DNA of 43,982 bases from Flavobacteriaceae bacterium (lineage in GTDB: Bacteria; Bacteroidota; Bacteroidia; Flavobacteriales; Flavobacteriaceae). This document shows, piece by piece, positions 24,867 to 33,912 of the stretch; positions within the stretch are counted from its first letter, which is position 1; each line of letters begins with the position of its first letter. Under the pieces are notes generated by a model that was given only the letters and a program-made list of their open reading frames with translations, made no database searches and was not told the origin of the DNA. The position numbers were made by a program, and so were the translations under genes. The DNA lies in NCBI GenBank assembly GCA_018608425.1, contig JABAZL010000189.1, positions 1-43,982 of the forward strand. Direction: 5' to 3'.

Positions 24867-27497
24867 ATGTCGATTTCCTCAAAATTTGAAGCCTCAACTG
24901 TCGAACAGAAATGGTATGACTATTGGCTTACTAATAAATATTTTGCTTCTAAACCAGACGATCGTCCAGCATATTCGATTGTAATTCCACCACCAAACGT
25001 GACAGGAATTCTTCATATGGGCCATATGTTGAATGTATCTTTACAAGATATTTTAATTCGTAGAGCTAGAATGCAAGGGTTTAATGCTTGTTGGGTTCCT
25101 GGAACGGATCACGCTTCAATTGCAACCGAAGCCAAAGTAGTAGCACGCCTCAAAGAACAAGGGATTGATAAAAACGATTTAACTCGAGAAGAGTTTTTGG
25201 GTCATGCTTGGGATTGGACTGAAGAATATGGTGGACTAATTTTAAAGCAATTACAAAAACTAGGCGCCTCATGCGATTGGGATAGAACCAAATTCACATT
25301 AGATGACGATATGTCAGCGTCTGTAATTCAAGTTTTTGTTGACTTATTTAACAAAGGTTTGGTGTATCGAGGATATCGAATGGTAAACTGGGATCCAGAA
25401 GCGCAAACAACTTTGTCTGATGAAGAAGTTATTTATGAAGAGAAACCTGGTTTTTTATATCATATAGCCTACGAAGTTGAAGGAGAAACGAAGCCGCTTA
25501 TTATTGCAACTACACGTCCAGAAACAATTTTTGGTGATACTGCTATTTGTATTCACCCAGAAGATGAACGTTTTCAACATTTAAAAGGAAAGAAAGTAAA
25601 AGTACCTGTAGCCAATCGCTGGATACCCATTGTTCTAGATGACTACGTCGATATGGAATTTGGTACGGGTTGCTTAAAAGTTACACCGGCACATGATATT
25701 AACGATAAGGCTATTGGCGAAAGACACAATTTAGATGTTATTGACATCTTCAATGCTGATGCTACGCTTAACACTCATGGACTTCATTATGAGTCACAAG
25801 ATCGCTTTGTAGTTCGTAAAGCCATTGCCAAAGAATTGGAAGACTTAAACGTATTAGTTAAGAAAGAAGATTATGCGCATAAGGTTGGAACTTCTGAACG
25901 TACAAAGGCTGTAATTGAACCGCGCTTGTCGGATCAGTGGTTTTTGAAGATGGAACAGTTAGCTGAACCTGCAATCAAAGCTGTTCTTGAATCGGAAGAA
26001 GTTGCATTGGTTCCTGCAAAATTTAAGAATACCTATCGTCACTGGATGGAGAATATCCGTGACTGGAATATTTCTCGTCAGTTGTGGTGGGGTCAACAAA
26101 TACCAGCTTACTATTACAGCAATAATCCAGAAGATTTTGTTGTTGCAACTACACCAGAACAAGCTCTTGAGTTAGCGCAAACCAAATCAGCTAATCCTGA
26201 TTTAAAAGCAAGTGATCTTCGTCAAGATAACGACGTATTAGATACTTGGTTCTCTTCTTGGTTGTGGCCAATTTCTGTTTTTGATGGTATTAAAAATCCA
26301 GATAACGAGGAAATAAATTATTACTATCCTACTAGAGACCTAGTAACAGGTCCCGATATTTTGTTTTTCTGGGTTGCACGAATGATTATTTCGGGATACG
26401 AATATAGAAATGAAAAGCCTTTTTCAAAAGTATATCTAACCGGCCTTGTACGTGATAAGCAAGGACGAAAAATGTCCAAGCAATTAGGAAATTCTCCAGA
26501 CGCCTTAAAACTAATCGAAGATTTTGGTGCTGATGCTGTTCGAGTAGGACTTATGTTGAGTTCTGCCGCCGGAAACGATTTGTTATTCGATGAAAGTCTA
26601 TGCCAACAAGGGAAGAATTTTTCTAATAAAATATGGAACGCTTACCGCTTGATTGAAGGTTGGGAAGTTGACGAAAACAGAAACCAATCGGTTGTAAGTA
26701 AAGAAGCCTTGCATTGGTATGCTCAAAAATTCCAGCAGTCGTTAGAGTTGATCAACGACCATTTTGATAAATACCGTATTTCTGATGCTATGATGACATC
26801 TTACAAGCTAATCTGGGATGATTTTTGCTCTTGGCTGCTAGAAGCAATTAAGCCAGCTTATGGAGATCCTATCGATGGGCAAACGTACCGAGAGGTCCGT
26901 GTTTTATTTGAAGAAAACTTAAAACTACTTCACCCGTTCATGCCTTTTCTTACTGAAGAATTGTGGCAAGATATGGAAACACGTTCTGTCGAAGAAGCAT
27001 TAATCGTAATTACGTGGCCAGAGGTTCAGACTTATGACGAAAAACTCATTAATCGTTTTGAAGAAGCTACTGGAGTAATTGGAGGAATTCGAAACTTCAG
27101 AAAAGAAAAAGAACTTGGATTCAAAGAAACTCTTGCTCTTCAGGTAATCGGTTCTACCGAAGCTATTCCCTTTGAATCGTTGGTTCATAAAATGGGACAA
27201 TTGAGTAGTGTGTCTTATGAAGAAACTATATCGGAACAAACTGGAGGTGCATTTCGTGCCAATGGTTTGGAATTCTTTATCCCACTTGAAGGGAAGATTG
27301 ATGTAGAAAAAGAACGCCTCAAATTACAAGAAGAACTGAAATATGCAAACGGTTTCTTGACGTCGGTTCAGAAGAAACTAGCGAATGAGCGTTTCGTTTC
27401 AAACGCGCCTGAACAAGTTTTGGCGAATGAACGAAAGAAGGAAGCAGATGCTTTAGAGAAAATTGAGGTAATAGAAAAAAGTTTGGCAGCTCTTTAA
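24867..27497 (+). CDS. valS: Valyl-tRNA synthetase
   Basis: ValS charges tRNA(Val) and edits mischarged threonine. The 876-residue class I synthetase has the HIGH-type motif HMGH in PPPNVTGILHMGHML, a large CP1 editing domain (TTRPETIFGDTAICIHP, GTGCLKVTPAHDINDK), the KMSKS motif as KMSKQLGN, an anticodon-binding helical domain with WNAYRLIEGW, and a C-terminal coiled coil (DVEKERLKLQEELKYANGFL). The start is ATG 24867 (MSISSKFEASTVEQKWYDYW); the earlier TTG lies within the promoter. It converges on psd, ending 7 nt from it. Confidence 0.97.
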   Translation: MSISSKFEASTVEQKWYDYWLTNKYFASKPDDRPAYSIVIPPPNVTGILHMGHMLNVSLQDILIRRARMQGFNACWVPGTDHASIATEAKVVARLKEQGIDKNDLTREEFLGHAWDWTEEYGGLILKQLQKLGASCDWDRTKFTLDDDMSASVIQVFVDLFNKGLVYRGYRMVNWDPEAQTTLSDEEVIYEEKPGFLYHIAYEVEGETKPLIIATTRPETIFGDTAICIHPEDERFQHLKGKKVKVPVANRWIPIVLDDYVDMEFGTGCLKVTPAHDINDKAIGERHNLDVIDIFNADATLNTHGLHYESQDRFVVRKAIAKELEDLNVLVKKEDYAHKVGTSERTKAVIEPRLSDQWFLKMEQLAEPAIKAVLESEEVALVPAKFKNTYRHWMENIRDWNISRQLWWGQQIPAYYYSNNPEDFVVATTPEQALELAQTKSANPDLKASDLRQDNDVLDTWFSSWLWPISVFDGIKNPDNEEINYYYPTRDLVTGPDILFFWVARMIISGYEYRNEKPFSKVYLTGLVRDKQGRKMSKQLGNSPDALKLIEDFGADAVRVGLMLSSAAGNDLLFDESLCQQGKNFSNKIWNAYRLIEGWEVDENRNQSVVSKEALHWYAQKFQQSLELINDHFDKYRISDAMMTSYKLIWDDFCSWLLEAIKPAYGDPIDGQTYREVRVLFEENLKLLHPFMPFLTEELWQDMETRSVEEALIVITWPEVQTYDEKLINRFEEATGVIGGIRNFRKEKELGFKETLALQVIGSTEAIPFESLVHKMGQLSSVSYEETISEQTGGAFRANGLEFFIPLEGKIDVEKERLKLQEELKYANGFLTSVQKKLANERFVSNAPEQVLANERKKEADALEKIEVIEKSLAAL

Positions 27498-27504
27498 AGA
27501 ACTG

Positions 27505-28155
27505 TTATTTTTTTGCAACTACATCGACACCACCTTTTACTATTTGGTTTAGTTCGACATTGATATTGGTTCCAAGCGGGAAATAAAGATCGACTCGTGA
27601 ACCAAATTTGATGAATCCAGCATCGGTTCCTTGAATTACATCTTGACTTTCCTGTGCGTAATTTACAATTCTGCGGGCTAGAGCACCAGCAATTTGACGA
27701 TATAAGATCGCACCAAATGATTTATTTTCTAATACGATGGTTGTCCGTTCGTTTTCTTCAGATGCTTTTGGATGCCATGCCACAAGATATTTTCCTGGAT
27801 GGTACTTACTGAACAAAACTTTACCACTCATTGCATAACGAGTAACATGAACGTTTATTGGTGACATGAAAATTGAAACCATCAGACGTTGGTCTTTAAA
27901 ATATTCTTTTTCAAATACCTCTTCAATAACCACAACCTTCCCATCCACTGGAGCAATTACATGATCTGCATTGATTGGGGTATCTCTTTTAGGGTTTCTA
28001 AAGAACTGTAACACGATAATTAGTAGACCCAAGGCAAGACCCTGAAGTCCCCATTTAAGCCAAATAATATCGATAAAAAAGTCTGCTCCAAGAGCAATCC
28101 CGGCAGTAAATAAAAATGTAAAAATTATAATAAAGAAACCTTCTTTGTGGAACAT
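27505..28155 (-). CDS. psd: Phosphatidylserine decarboxylase
   Basis: Psd makes phosphatidylethanolamine from phosphatidylserine and matures by self-cleavage at a Gly-Ser pair. The 216-residue short-form protein has two N-terminal hydrophobic helices (IIIFTFLFTAGIALGADFF; LQGLALGLLIIVLQFF), VIAPVDGKVV, the His-containing FMSPINVHVTRYA, and the cleavage-site segment GFIKFGSRVDLYFP (FGS in place of the LGST of the long form). This length and variant are usual in Bacteroidota. Last gene of rsfS-ftsH-LUD-cdsA-psd, 1 nt after cdsA. Confidence 0.93.
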   Translation of the reverse strand: MFHKEGFFIIIFTFLFTAGIALGADFFIDIIWLKWGLQGLALGLLIIVLQFFRNPKRDTPINADHVIAPVDGKVVVIEEVFEKEYFKDQRLMVSIFMSPINVHVTRYAMSGKVLFSKYHPGKYLVAWHPKASEENERTTIVLENKSFGAILYRQIAGALARRIVNYAQESQDVIQGTDAGFIKFGSRVDLYFPLGTNINVELNQIVKGGVDVVAKK

Positions 28156-28156
28156 T

Positions 28157-28948
28157 TTAAATGAGTTTTAATAATAAATAATAAAAGGGTGCTACAAAAA
28201 TCACACTATCCATACGGTCATAAAAACCGCCGTGACCGGGAATTAAACTTCCACTGTCTTTAACTTTTGCAATCCGTTTGAAATACGATTGAATAAAGTC
28301 GCCTAAAGTTGCAAGAACAGGGATCATTACAGCAAACAAAATCCATAGGTTGTTGTCAAAAATATGCAAACGACCCTCTATGAAGTAGGTAATAATTATA
28401 GTGGCTAGCATCCCACCAAAAAAACCTTCCCACGATTTTTTTGGAGATATAGCGGGTAGTAATTTGTGCTTCCCAAATTTTGACCCAAATAAATAGGCAA
28501 AAGAGTTGTTGGCCCAAATTGAAATATAGAGTAAGGCGAGTATCCATGGTTCATAGTTTAAACCTTCAAAAGCTGTTCGCGTGATGAAATAGGATGATAA
28601 AACGATATATCCAACGCTTAATATAAATTGAACAGGATAGCTGTATTTTATTTTTTTCGATATGAACAACATACCAATCAAAATCAAATTGATGGCAAGG
28701 GCAATATGAACTAAAATCCCTTCTGTGAATGCACTAACAAACCCAAGAGTTGCATAAACCGAAAGTAAAACAAGTGTGAGTATTGGAACGAAACTTTTGA
28801 AGTGAACAAGACGCTGAAATTCCCAAAGTGCAAGGCCTGAAAAAAGGAGTACAACTCCAGTTATGACATAGTGCGATAAAAAGATAGCGGCCATTAAAAC
28901 TCCAGCGTAGAGTCCTCCTGATAATGCGCGAATTTGAATATCTTTCAT
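28157..28948 (-). CDS. cdsA: Phosphatidate cytidylyltransferase
   Basis: CdsA converts phosphatidic acid and CTP to CDP-diacylglycerol, the precursor of phosphatidylserine. The 263-residue integral membrane protein has seven or eight hydrophobic helices and the CdsA signature near the C-terminus: SPKKSWEGFFGGM and then VMIPVLATLGDFIQSYFKR with KDSGSLIPGHGGFYDRMDS. It lies 1 nt before psd, so two steps of phospholipid synthesis are adjacent, and it starts directly after the LUD gene stop. Confidence 0.96.
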   Translation of the reverse strand: MKDIQIRALSGGLYAGVLMAAIFLSHYVITGVVLLFSGLALWEFQRLVHFKSFVPILTLVLLSVYATLGFVSAFTEGILVHIALAINLILIGMLFISKKIKYSYPVQFILSVGYIVLSSYFITRTAFEGLNYEPWILALLYISIWANNSFAYLFGSKFGKHKLLPAISPKKSWEGFFGGMLATIIITYFIEGRLHIFDNNLWILFAVMIPVLATLGDFIQSYFKRIAKVKDSGSLIPGHGGFYDRMDSVIFVAPFYYLLLKLI

Positions 28949-29542
28949 TTAAGAATCTTCTTGAACGAGTAAATATAGGTTTTTTGTACTACTTCCATAA
29001 GAAAGGAAATCATCTTCCTTATTTGCATCAAAAGTATTGAGTGTAGTGATATTCGAGGGCAGGTCATCCTTGTATCGTGTATTGATCATTGTCATAGCTT
29101 CACTAACGTCTTCTACAAACTGAGCAGCACTTGCTAGTATAATTAGATTTTCAGGAAGTTCATCGAGCTTCAGGTTTTGTATCTGGTGGCTGCAAACTAG
29201 AATGGATCCTTTGTTTGCAATCAAATATTCACAACCTAATAACTGAGCAGTAGCCTTTTTGTTTTTTGAAACTTCAGAATTTACAGGAATGTTAAAAAAG
29301 CTATTCAAACTTTTTGAATCACTCTTTAGGTCCGCACTGCCCCAGCCGTTCTCAGCTAGTATTTGATGAAAATAGTTTCGGGTTTGTTCTACATTTTCAC
29401 TGAAAATAAATTTCCCTCCTTTTTCGGTAAATACCCGAGCAAAATGAAGTTCTTTAGGATCTTTTTTTGAAGCTAAGTACGGACTTGTGTCAGCTTTTTG
29501 CTCCTTTTTTTTTGATCCAAAAATATCACTAAAGAACCCCAC
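28949..29542 (-). CDS. LUD-domain protein (LutC/YkgG-like)
   Basis: A 197-residue cytoplasmic protein similar to LutC/YkgG-type LUD domains. Visible features are FIFSENVEQTRNYFHQILAENGW, then LLGCEYLIANKGSILVCSHQ and PENLIILASAAQFVEDVSEAM, where LUD proteins keep a nucleotide/CoA-transferase-like fold. The N-terminus is charged (MGFFSDIFGSKKKEQKADT). No LutA or LutB partner is nearby, so lactate oxidation is not supported; its real role between ftsH and cdsA is unknown. Gap to ftsH is 12 nt. Confidence 0.75.
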   Translation of the reverse strand: MGFFSDIFGSKKKEQKADTSPYLASKKDPKELHFARVFTEKGGKFIFSENVEQTRNYFHQILAENGWGSADLKSDSKSLNSFFNIPVNSEVSKNKKATAQLLGCEYLIANKGSILVCSHQIQNLKLDELPENLIILASAAQFVEDVSEAMTMINTRYKDDLPSNITTLNTFDANKEDDFLSYGSSTKNLYLLVQEDS

Positions 29543-29554
29543 AGGAAATTATGT

Positions 29555-31501
29555 TTATTCAGTTACTGTCTTCTTATCATCTTTCGCTTCTTCCTCTTTA
29601 TCAAAAGGTCTTTTTCCTAAAATAGTTAAAAGATCATCTTTGAAAAGCACTTCTTTTTCTAAAAGGCGTTCGGCTAAAGTTGTGAGTTTCTCTTTATTGT
29701 CCTCTATTAATTTGAGGGCACGATCATACTGTCCTTCAATTAAAATAGAAATTTCTCGATCAATTTTTTGAGCTGTATCTTCTGAATAAGGCTTAGAGAA
29801 ATTGTAATCCGATTGACCGCTTGAGTCATAATAGGTAATATTTCCTATGGTGTCATTTAACCCATAAACTGTTACCATGGCTTTAGCTTGGCGGGTTACT
29901 TTCTCTAAATCGCTTAGGGCTCCAGTAGAAATTTTATCAAAAACCACTTTTTCTGCAGCTCGTCCTCCAAGGGTTGCACACATTTCGTCGAGCATTTGCT
30001 CTGTACGAACAATCATGCGTTCCTCTGGCAGGTACCATGCAGCTCCTAGTGATTGTCCTCTTGGTACAATAGTTACTTTAACTAAAGGAGCAGCGTGTTC
30101 GAGTAACCAACTAACCATAGCATGACCAGCTTCGTGAAAGGCTATCGTTCTTTTTTCTCCGGGAGTTATTATTTTATTTTTCTTTTCAAGACCTCCAACT
30201 ATACGATCAACTGCATCTAAAAAGTCTTGTTTACCTACCGATTTTTTATTTTTACGAGCAGCAATTAAAGCAGCTTCGTTACATACATTGGCAATGTCTG
30301 CTCCTGAGAATCCTGGCGTTTGTTTTGATAAGAAGTCAATATCTAAAGTTTTCGTTGTTTTAAGCGGAGCAATGTGTACTGCAAAAATTTGTTTGCGTTC
30401 CCTAACATCAGGAAGATCAACATAAATTTGTCGGTCGAATCGACCAGCACGCATGAGAGCTTTATCCAATACATCTGCCCGGTTTGTTGCCGCTAAAACT
30501 ATTACATTGGTATTGGTCCCAAAACCATCCATCTCGGTCAAAAGTTGATTCAGTGTATTTTCACGTTCATCATTAGATCCAGTCATGTTGCTTTTACCAC
30601 GAGCTCTACCGATCGCATCAATTTCATCAATGAATATGATTGCTGGTGATTTTTCTTTGGCTTGCTTAAAGAGGTCACGAACACGTGATGCACCTACACC
30701 TACAAACATCTCGACAAAATCCGAACCTGATAAAGAGAAGAAAGGAACTTTCGCTTCTCCTGCTACTGCTTTTGCAAGTAATGTTTTACCTGTACCGGGT
30801 TGCCCAACGAGCAGTGCTCCTTTGGGTATTTTTCCTCCGAGGACGGTATATTTATCTGGGTTTTTTAAGAAGTCAACAATTTCTTGAATTTCTTCTTTTG
30901 CACCTTCTAAACCTGCGACATCTTTGAAAGTAGTTTTGATGTCTGTTTTTTCATCAAACAGTTTTGCTTTCGATTTCCCAATATTGAAAATCTGACTACC
31001 TCCACCAGCACCGCCGCCACCAGACATTCTGCGCATTAAGAAAATCCATACGCCAACAATGAGTAGAATAGGGAGGAAGCTTAGAAAGATATCCATCCAA
31101 CGATTCTCTATGGTAGTAAAATCATATCGGAATGTAATTCCGTTGCTTTCTGCTTTTTCTAATTTTCGTTGAAACAATTCAAGGTTTCCTACTTCAAATT
31201 GATAGTGAGGTCCTTTTATGTTTTCTTGGCCAAAAAGATTTTTGGTTTTCGTTCCTGAGTGAATCGACTTCTCTAAAGCTTTTTCAGTAAGCGAAACCTT
31301 AGCTAGATTTTTATTATAGACCACTACTTCCATAACATCTCCATCGTTGAGGAAACGTTCGAATTCTGAAATGTTGGTTTTTTTGAGCGTTTGAGAATTA
31401 CTATCTCCTAGCAAGCTAACGGCTAGTAGCCCTACAATTACAAGTCCGTAGACCCAATATGTGTTGAACTTAGGTTTTTTAGGTAGATTTTCTTTTGCCA
31501 T
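29555..31501 (-). CDS. ftsH: ATP-dependent zinc metalloprotease FtsH
   Basis: FtsH is a membrane-anchored AAA+ protease degrading misfolded membrane proteins and regulatory substrates. Over 648 residues: transmembrane helices at about 15-32 and 137-156 flanking a periplasmic domain, a Gly-rich linker, Walker A GQPGTGKT (233-240), Walker B IIFIDEID (288-295), the second region of homology [21 protein letters not shown], and zinc motif HEAGH (456-460). The C-terminus is acidic and low complexity. It follows rsfS by 8 nt. Confidence 0.97.
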   Translation of the reverse strand: MAKENLPKKPKFNTYWVYGLVIVGLLAVSLLGDSNSQTLKKTNISEFERFLNDGDVMEVVVYNKNLAKVSLTEKALEKSIHSGTKTKNLFGQENIKGPHYQFEVGNLELFQRKLEKAESNGITFRYDFTTIENRWMDIFLSFLPILLIVGVWIFLMRRMSGGGGAGGGSQIFNIGKSKAKLFDEKTDIKTTFKDVAGLEGAKEEIQEIVDFLKNPDKYTVLGGKIPKGALLVGQPGTGKTLLAKAVAGEAKVPFFSLSGSDFVEMFVGVGASRVRDLFKQAKEKSPAIIFIDEIDAIGRARGKSNMTGSNDERENTLNQLLTEMDGFGTNTNVIVLAATNRADVLDKALMRAGRFDRQIYVDLPDVRERKQIFAVHIAPLKTTKTLDIDFLSKQTPGFSGADIANVCNEAALIAARKNKKSVGKQDFLDAVDRIVGGLEKKNKIITPGEKRTIAFHEAGHAMVSWLLEHAAPLVKVTIVPRGQSLGAAWYLPEERMIVRTEQMLDEMCATLGGRAAEKVVFDKISTGALSDLEKVTRQAKAMVTVYGLNDTIGNITYYDSSGQSDYNFSKPYSEDTAQKIDREISILIEGQYDRALKLIEDNKEKLTTLAERLLEKEVLFKDDLLTILGKRPFDKEEEAKDDKKTVTE

Positions 31502-31509
31502 AATTTTAT

Positions 31510-31884
31510 TTACAGATTGGAGTCGATTAGTGTAGTTTCAGCATCTCCCCAGAGTTCTTCAATGTTGTAATGTTCTCTGGTTTCTTTTTGAAAGACATGA
31601 ACAACTACATCAACGTAGTCCATCAAAACCCATTCTGAATTATCTAATCCTTCGGTGTGAAATGGTTTTTCGTGGATTGCTTTACTTACAATTTTTTGAA
31701 TTGAGCCAACGATTGCTGACACATGTGTGTTTGAGGTTCCACTACATACTATGAAATAATCACAAACTGTGTTTTCTATTTTTCTTAAATCGAGGAGTTT
31801 TACTTCAAGACCTTTAACTTCTTCTATACCTAGTATTATCTGTGCAATTAGATTATCAGCACTATTGGAAGGTTTTATCATCAA
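31510..31884 (-). CDS. rsfS: Ribosomal silencing factor RsfS
   Basis: RsfS binds uL14 on the 50S subunit and blocks subunit joining in slow growth. The 124-residue protein matches the family: GLEVKLLDLRKIENTVCDYFIVCSGTSNTHVSAI and SEWVLMDYVDVVVHVFQKETREHYNIEELWGDA. First gene of the operon with ftsH, with a TAnnTTTG promoter box upstream. Two adjacent ATG codons (MMIK) leave a one-residue start ambiguity. Divergent from birA. Confidence 0.96.
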   Translation of the reverse strand: MMIKPSNSADNLIAQIILGIEEVKGLEVKLLDLRKIENTVCDYFIVCSGTSNTHVSAIVGSIQKIVSKAIHEKPFHTEGLDNSEWVLMDYVDVVVHVFQKETREHYNIEELWGDAETTLIDSNL

Positions 31885-31900
31885 ATTTTTTTCTTTAATG

Positions 31901-31934
31901 CAAATTTATTATATTCTAGTCAGACACTAGCAAA
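31901..31934 (-). promoter_or_regulatory. Promoter region for rsfS-ftsH operon
   Basis: On the minus strand TAAATTTG (31908-31901) matches TAnnTTTG, with a TTTG (31934-31931) 22 bp upstream as a possible -33 box. The inverted repeat CTAGT/ACTAG (31916-31920, 31926-31930) sits inside the spacer. Confidence 0.55.
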
Positions 31935-31939
31935 TTAGC

Positions 31940-32674
31940 ATGCCATATTTCAAAATAATCAAAATTGATGCCACCGACTCTACTAACTCCTTGCTTAGGC
32001 AACGGTATCTGGCAAATTCATGTTCTGATGGGGAAGTTTTGTGGACAACAATACAGCGACAAGGGAGAGGACAACGAAATACTGTTTGGCAATCAGAGGC
32101 TGGTAAAAACTTGACTTTCAGTATGTATAGGGAGTTTAACTTGGTTGAGGTTCATAATCCCTTTCTGCTTAGTTGCCTTGTCTCTCTTGGGATTCAAGCT
32201 GCATTAGAATCTTTAATGATTCCAAATGTTCATGTGAAATGGCCTAACGACATTATGTCAGGTGACAAAAAGGTGTGTGGTGTGTTGATCGAAAACATGT
32301 TCAAAGGCAGTTCCTTGCACGCGAGTATTATCGGAATAGGGCTTAATGTGAATCAAGCAAAATTTCAAAACTTACCCAAAGCTGCTTCGTTGTTTCAAAT
32401 TTCAGGAACAACCTTCAACTTGGAAGATGTTTTGTCAATATGCTTGGATCATATTCGTGAAAAAATGGAGCTACTGAACCGTCCTGAAGAACAAATAATA
32501 AGGTTATATGAGTCTTCTTTATATCGCATTGGAAAACCAAGTACGTTTGAGTCCGATGGTTCCTTATTCACAGGAATTATTAGAGGGGTCAACCTTCAAG
32601 GATTACTCAAGGTTCAATTGGAAGACAACCAAAGAGTTCTTTTTGATTTAAAAACAATAAAGCTTAAAAACTAA
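31940..32674 (+). CDS. birA: Biotin--[acetyl-CoA carboxylase] ligase
   Basis: BirA activates biotin with ATP and transfers it to the carboxyl carrier protein. The 244-residue protein lacks an N-terminal helix-turn-helix, so it is a monofunctional ligase, not a repressor. Key segments are DATDSTNSLL, the biotin-binding loop RQGRGQRNTVWQSEAGKN (GRGQ in place of GRGR), VKWPNDIMSGDKKVCGVLIE and IGIGLNVNQ, with a small C-terminal beta domain. It overlaps pyrE by 4 nt, tail to tail. Confidence 0.94.
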   Translation: MPYFKIIKIDATDSTNSLLRQRYLANSCSDGEVLWTTIQRQGRGQRNTVWQSEAGKNLTFSMYREFNLVEVHNPFLLSCLVSLGIQAALESLMIPNVHVKWPNDIMSGDKKVCGVLIENMFKGSSLHASIIGIGLNVNQAKFQNLPKAASLFQISGTTFNLEDVLSICLDHIREKMELLNRPEEQIIRLYESSLYRIGKPSTFESDGSLFTGIIRGVNLQGLLKVQLEDNQRVLFDLKTIKLKN

Positions 32675-33312
32675 GGTTTCCAACTGGCTGGATCCTTTCT
32701 CCAGTTTACCAATGTTTCTTGTTGCTCTTTTTCAATTGTAGCGGTTGCGGTTGCGTGCTCAATCAAATGATTATAATCACTTAGTGTATACAGTTGAACT
32801 GCAGCTTCTTTGAAATTATTTTCTGCAACTGAGAAGCCGTAAGAGAATAAGGCAATCATTCCCAACACTTCAATGCCCGCTGCTTCAATTGCAGTAACAG
32901 CATTCAGACTACTCATCCCTGTACTAATCAAATCTTCGATGACAACAACTGCCTGTCCTTCTTGAACAACGCCTTCGATTTGATTTTGACGCCCATGTTT
33001 TTTAGGCTCTGGACGCACATATACAAATGGTAAGTTCAATTTTTGAGCAACTAAAGCACCAATACCGATAGCGCCAGTTGCTACTCCAGCAATGGTTACG
33101 TCTGAACCATAAAGTGCAGTAACTTGTTGAGCAATAGCATCTGTAAGATAGTCACGGACTTTTGGAAAAGACAAAGCCAAACGGTTGTCGCAATATATTG
33201 GAGATTTCCAACCACTTGCCCAAGTGAATGGATTTTTTGGTTCCAATTTTATTGCATTAATTTGTAGTAAATGAGCTGCCGTTTCAAAGGCAATTTTTTC
33301 GTTGTAAATCAT
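32671..33312 (-). CDS. pyrE: Orotate phosphoribosyltransferase
   Basis: PyrE makes orotidine-5'-monophosphate from orotate and PRPP in pyrimidine synthesis. The 213-residue protein has PFTWASGWKSPIYCDNR, GVATGAIGIGALVA, VYVRPEPKKHGRQNQIEG (catalytic lysine region) and the PRPP loop VVVIEDLISTGMSSLNA. I start it at ATG 33312 (MIYNEKIAFETAAHLL) because a TAnnTTTG box (33323-33316) lies between it and the track start at 33342. Its start codon is only 6 bp from that of the NUDIX gene on the other strand. Confidence 0.95.
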   Translation of the reverse strand: MIYNEKIAFETAAHLLQINAIKLEPKNPFTWASGWKSPIYCDNRLALSFPKVRDYLTDAIAQQVTALYGSDVTIAGVATGAIGIGALVAQKLNLPFVYVRPEPKKHGRQNQIEGVVQEGQAVVVIEDLISTGMSSLNAVTAIEAAGIEVLGMIALFSYGFSVAENNFKEAAVQLYTLSDYNHLIEHATATATIEKEQQETLVNWRKDPASWKP

Positions 33313-33315
33313 ACG

Positions 33316-33323
33316 CAAATGTA
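33316..33323 (-). promoter_or_regulatory. -7 promoter box for pyrE overlapping the NUDIX start codon
   Basis: On the minus strand TACATTTG matches TAnnTTTG and ends 3 nt before the pyrE ATG. The same bases contain the ATG of the divergent NUDIX gene at 33319-33321. Transcription would begin at or next to the pyrE start codon. Confidence 0.5.
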
Positions 33324-33912
33324 TAAAGTATTTTTCAATCAAAAACCAATTTTCTTAACAACTGAATTGGTTTCTCAAACCGATCGTACTCCTGTAATGT
33401 TTATAAAGTTTTCATCGCCTGAAAACATCGTAAAAGCGCTTAAATCTAAAAAAACCGAATGCTTGTATTTGTATCACCAAAAAGAAGATAAACTGTGGAT
33501 GCATTTTTTGAGACACTTCCCAATTGTTGAAGCTGCTGGTGGTTTGGTTCGTCATCAAGACGGTCGCTTCCTTTTTATTTATCGGAATGAAAAGTGGGAT
33601 CTTCCAAAGGGTCGGATTGAAAAAAACGAGCCCATTCGAATTGCAGCTGTTCGAGAGGTTGAAGAGGAAACGGGCGTCGATGGTTTAGAAATAGTGAAGC
33701 CTCTTATCGAAACGTTTCATGTTTTTAATCGCAATGGAAAGTATAAACTCAAAAAAACTTTTTGGTTTGAAATGAAAACAGCTTCAACAAGTACTCTAAC
33801 TCCACAGTTGGATGAAGGGATTGAACAAGCGGTTTGGGTTTTTGAAAAAGAAATCCCACAAAAGTTTGAAAACGCTTATGAAAACATCAAACAAGTATAC
33901 GGAAGTCTTTAG
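33319..33912 (+). CDS. NUDIX hydrolase
   Basis: A 197-residue NUDIX family protein. The Nudix box GRIEKNEPIRIAAVREVEEE followed by TGV is complete and preceded by AAGGLVRHQDGRFLFIYRNEKWDLPK. The first ~75 residues form an extra N-terminal domain (MYKVFFNQKPIFLTTELVSQ) seen in related flavobacterial proteins; its role is not known. The substrate is probably a nucleoside diphosphate derivative but cannot be specified. The start is ATG 33319 rather than the track's 33271, since the earlier part lies inside pyrE. It overlaps coaD by 4 nt, tail to tail. Confidence 0.88.
   Translation: MYKVFFNQKPIFLTTELVSQTDRTPVMFIKFSSPENIVKALKSKKTECLYLYHQKEDKLWMHFLRHFPIVEAAGGLVRHQDGRFLFIYRNEKWDLPKGRIEKNEPIRIAAVREVEEETGVDGLEIVKPLIETFHVFNRNGKYKLKKTFWFEMKTASTSTLTPQLDEGIEQAVWVFEKEIPQKFENAYENIKQVYGSL

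Noticed and set aside
28949-29542. Calling the LUD protein a lactate utilisation enzyme
   Set aside because: No lutA or lutB in the window and only domain-level resemblance; function left open.
30585-30927. 100-aa and 80-aa plus-strand ORFs opposite ftsH
   Set aside because: They are antisense shadows of the conserved AAA domain with no own start context.
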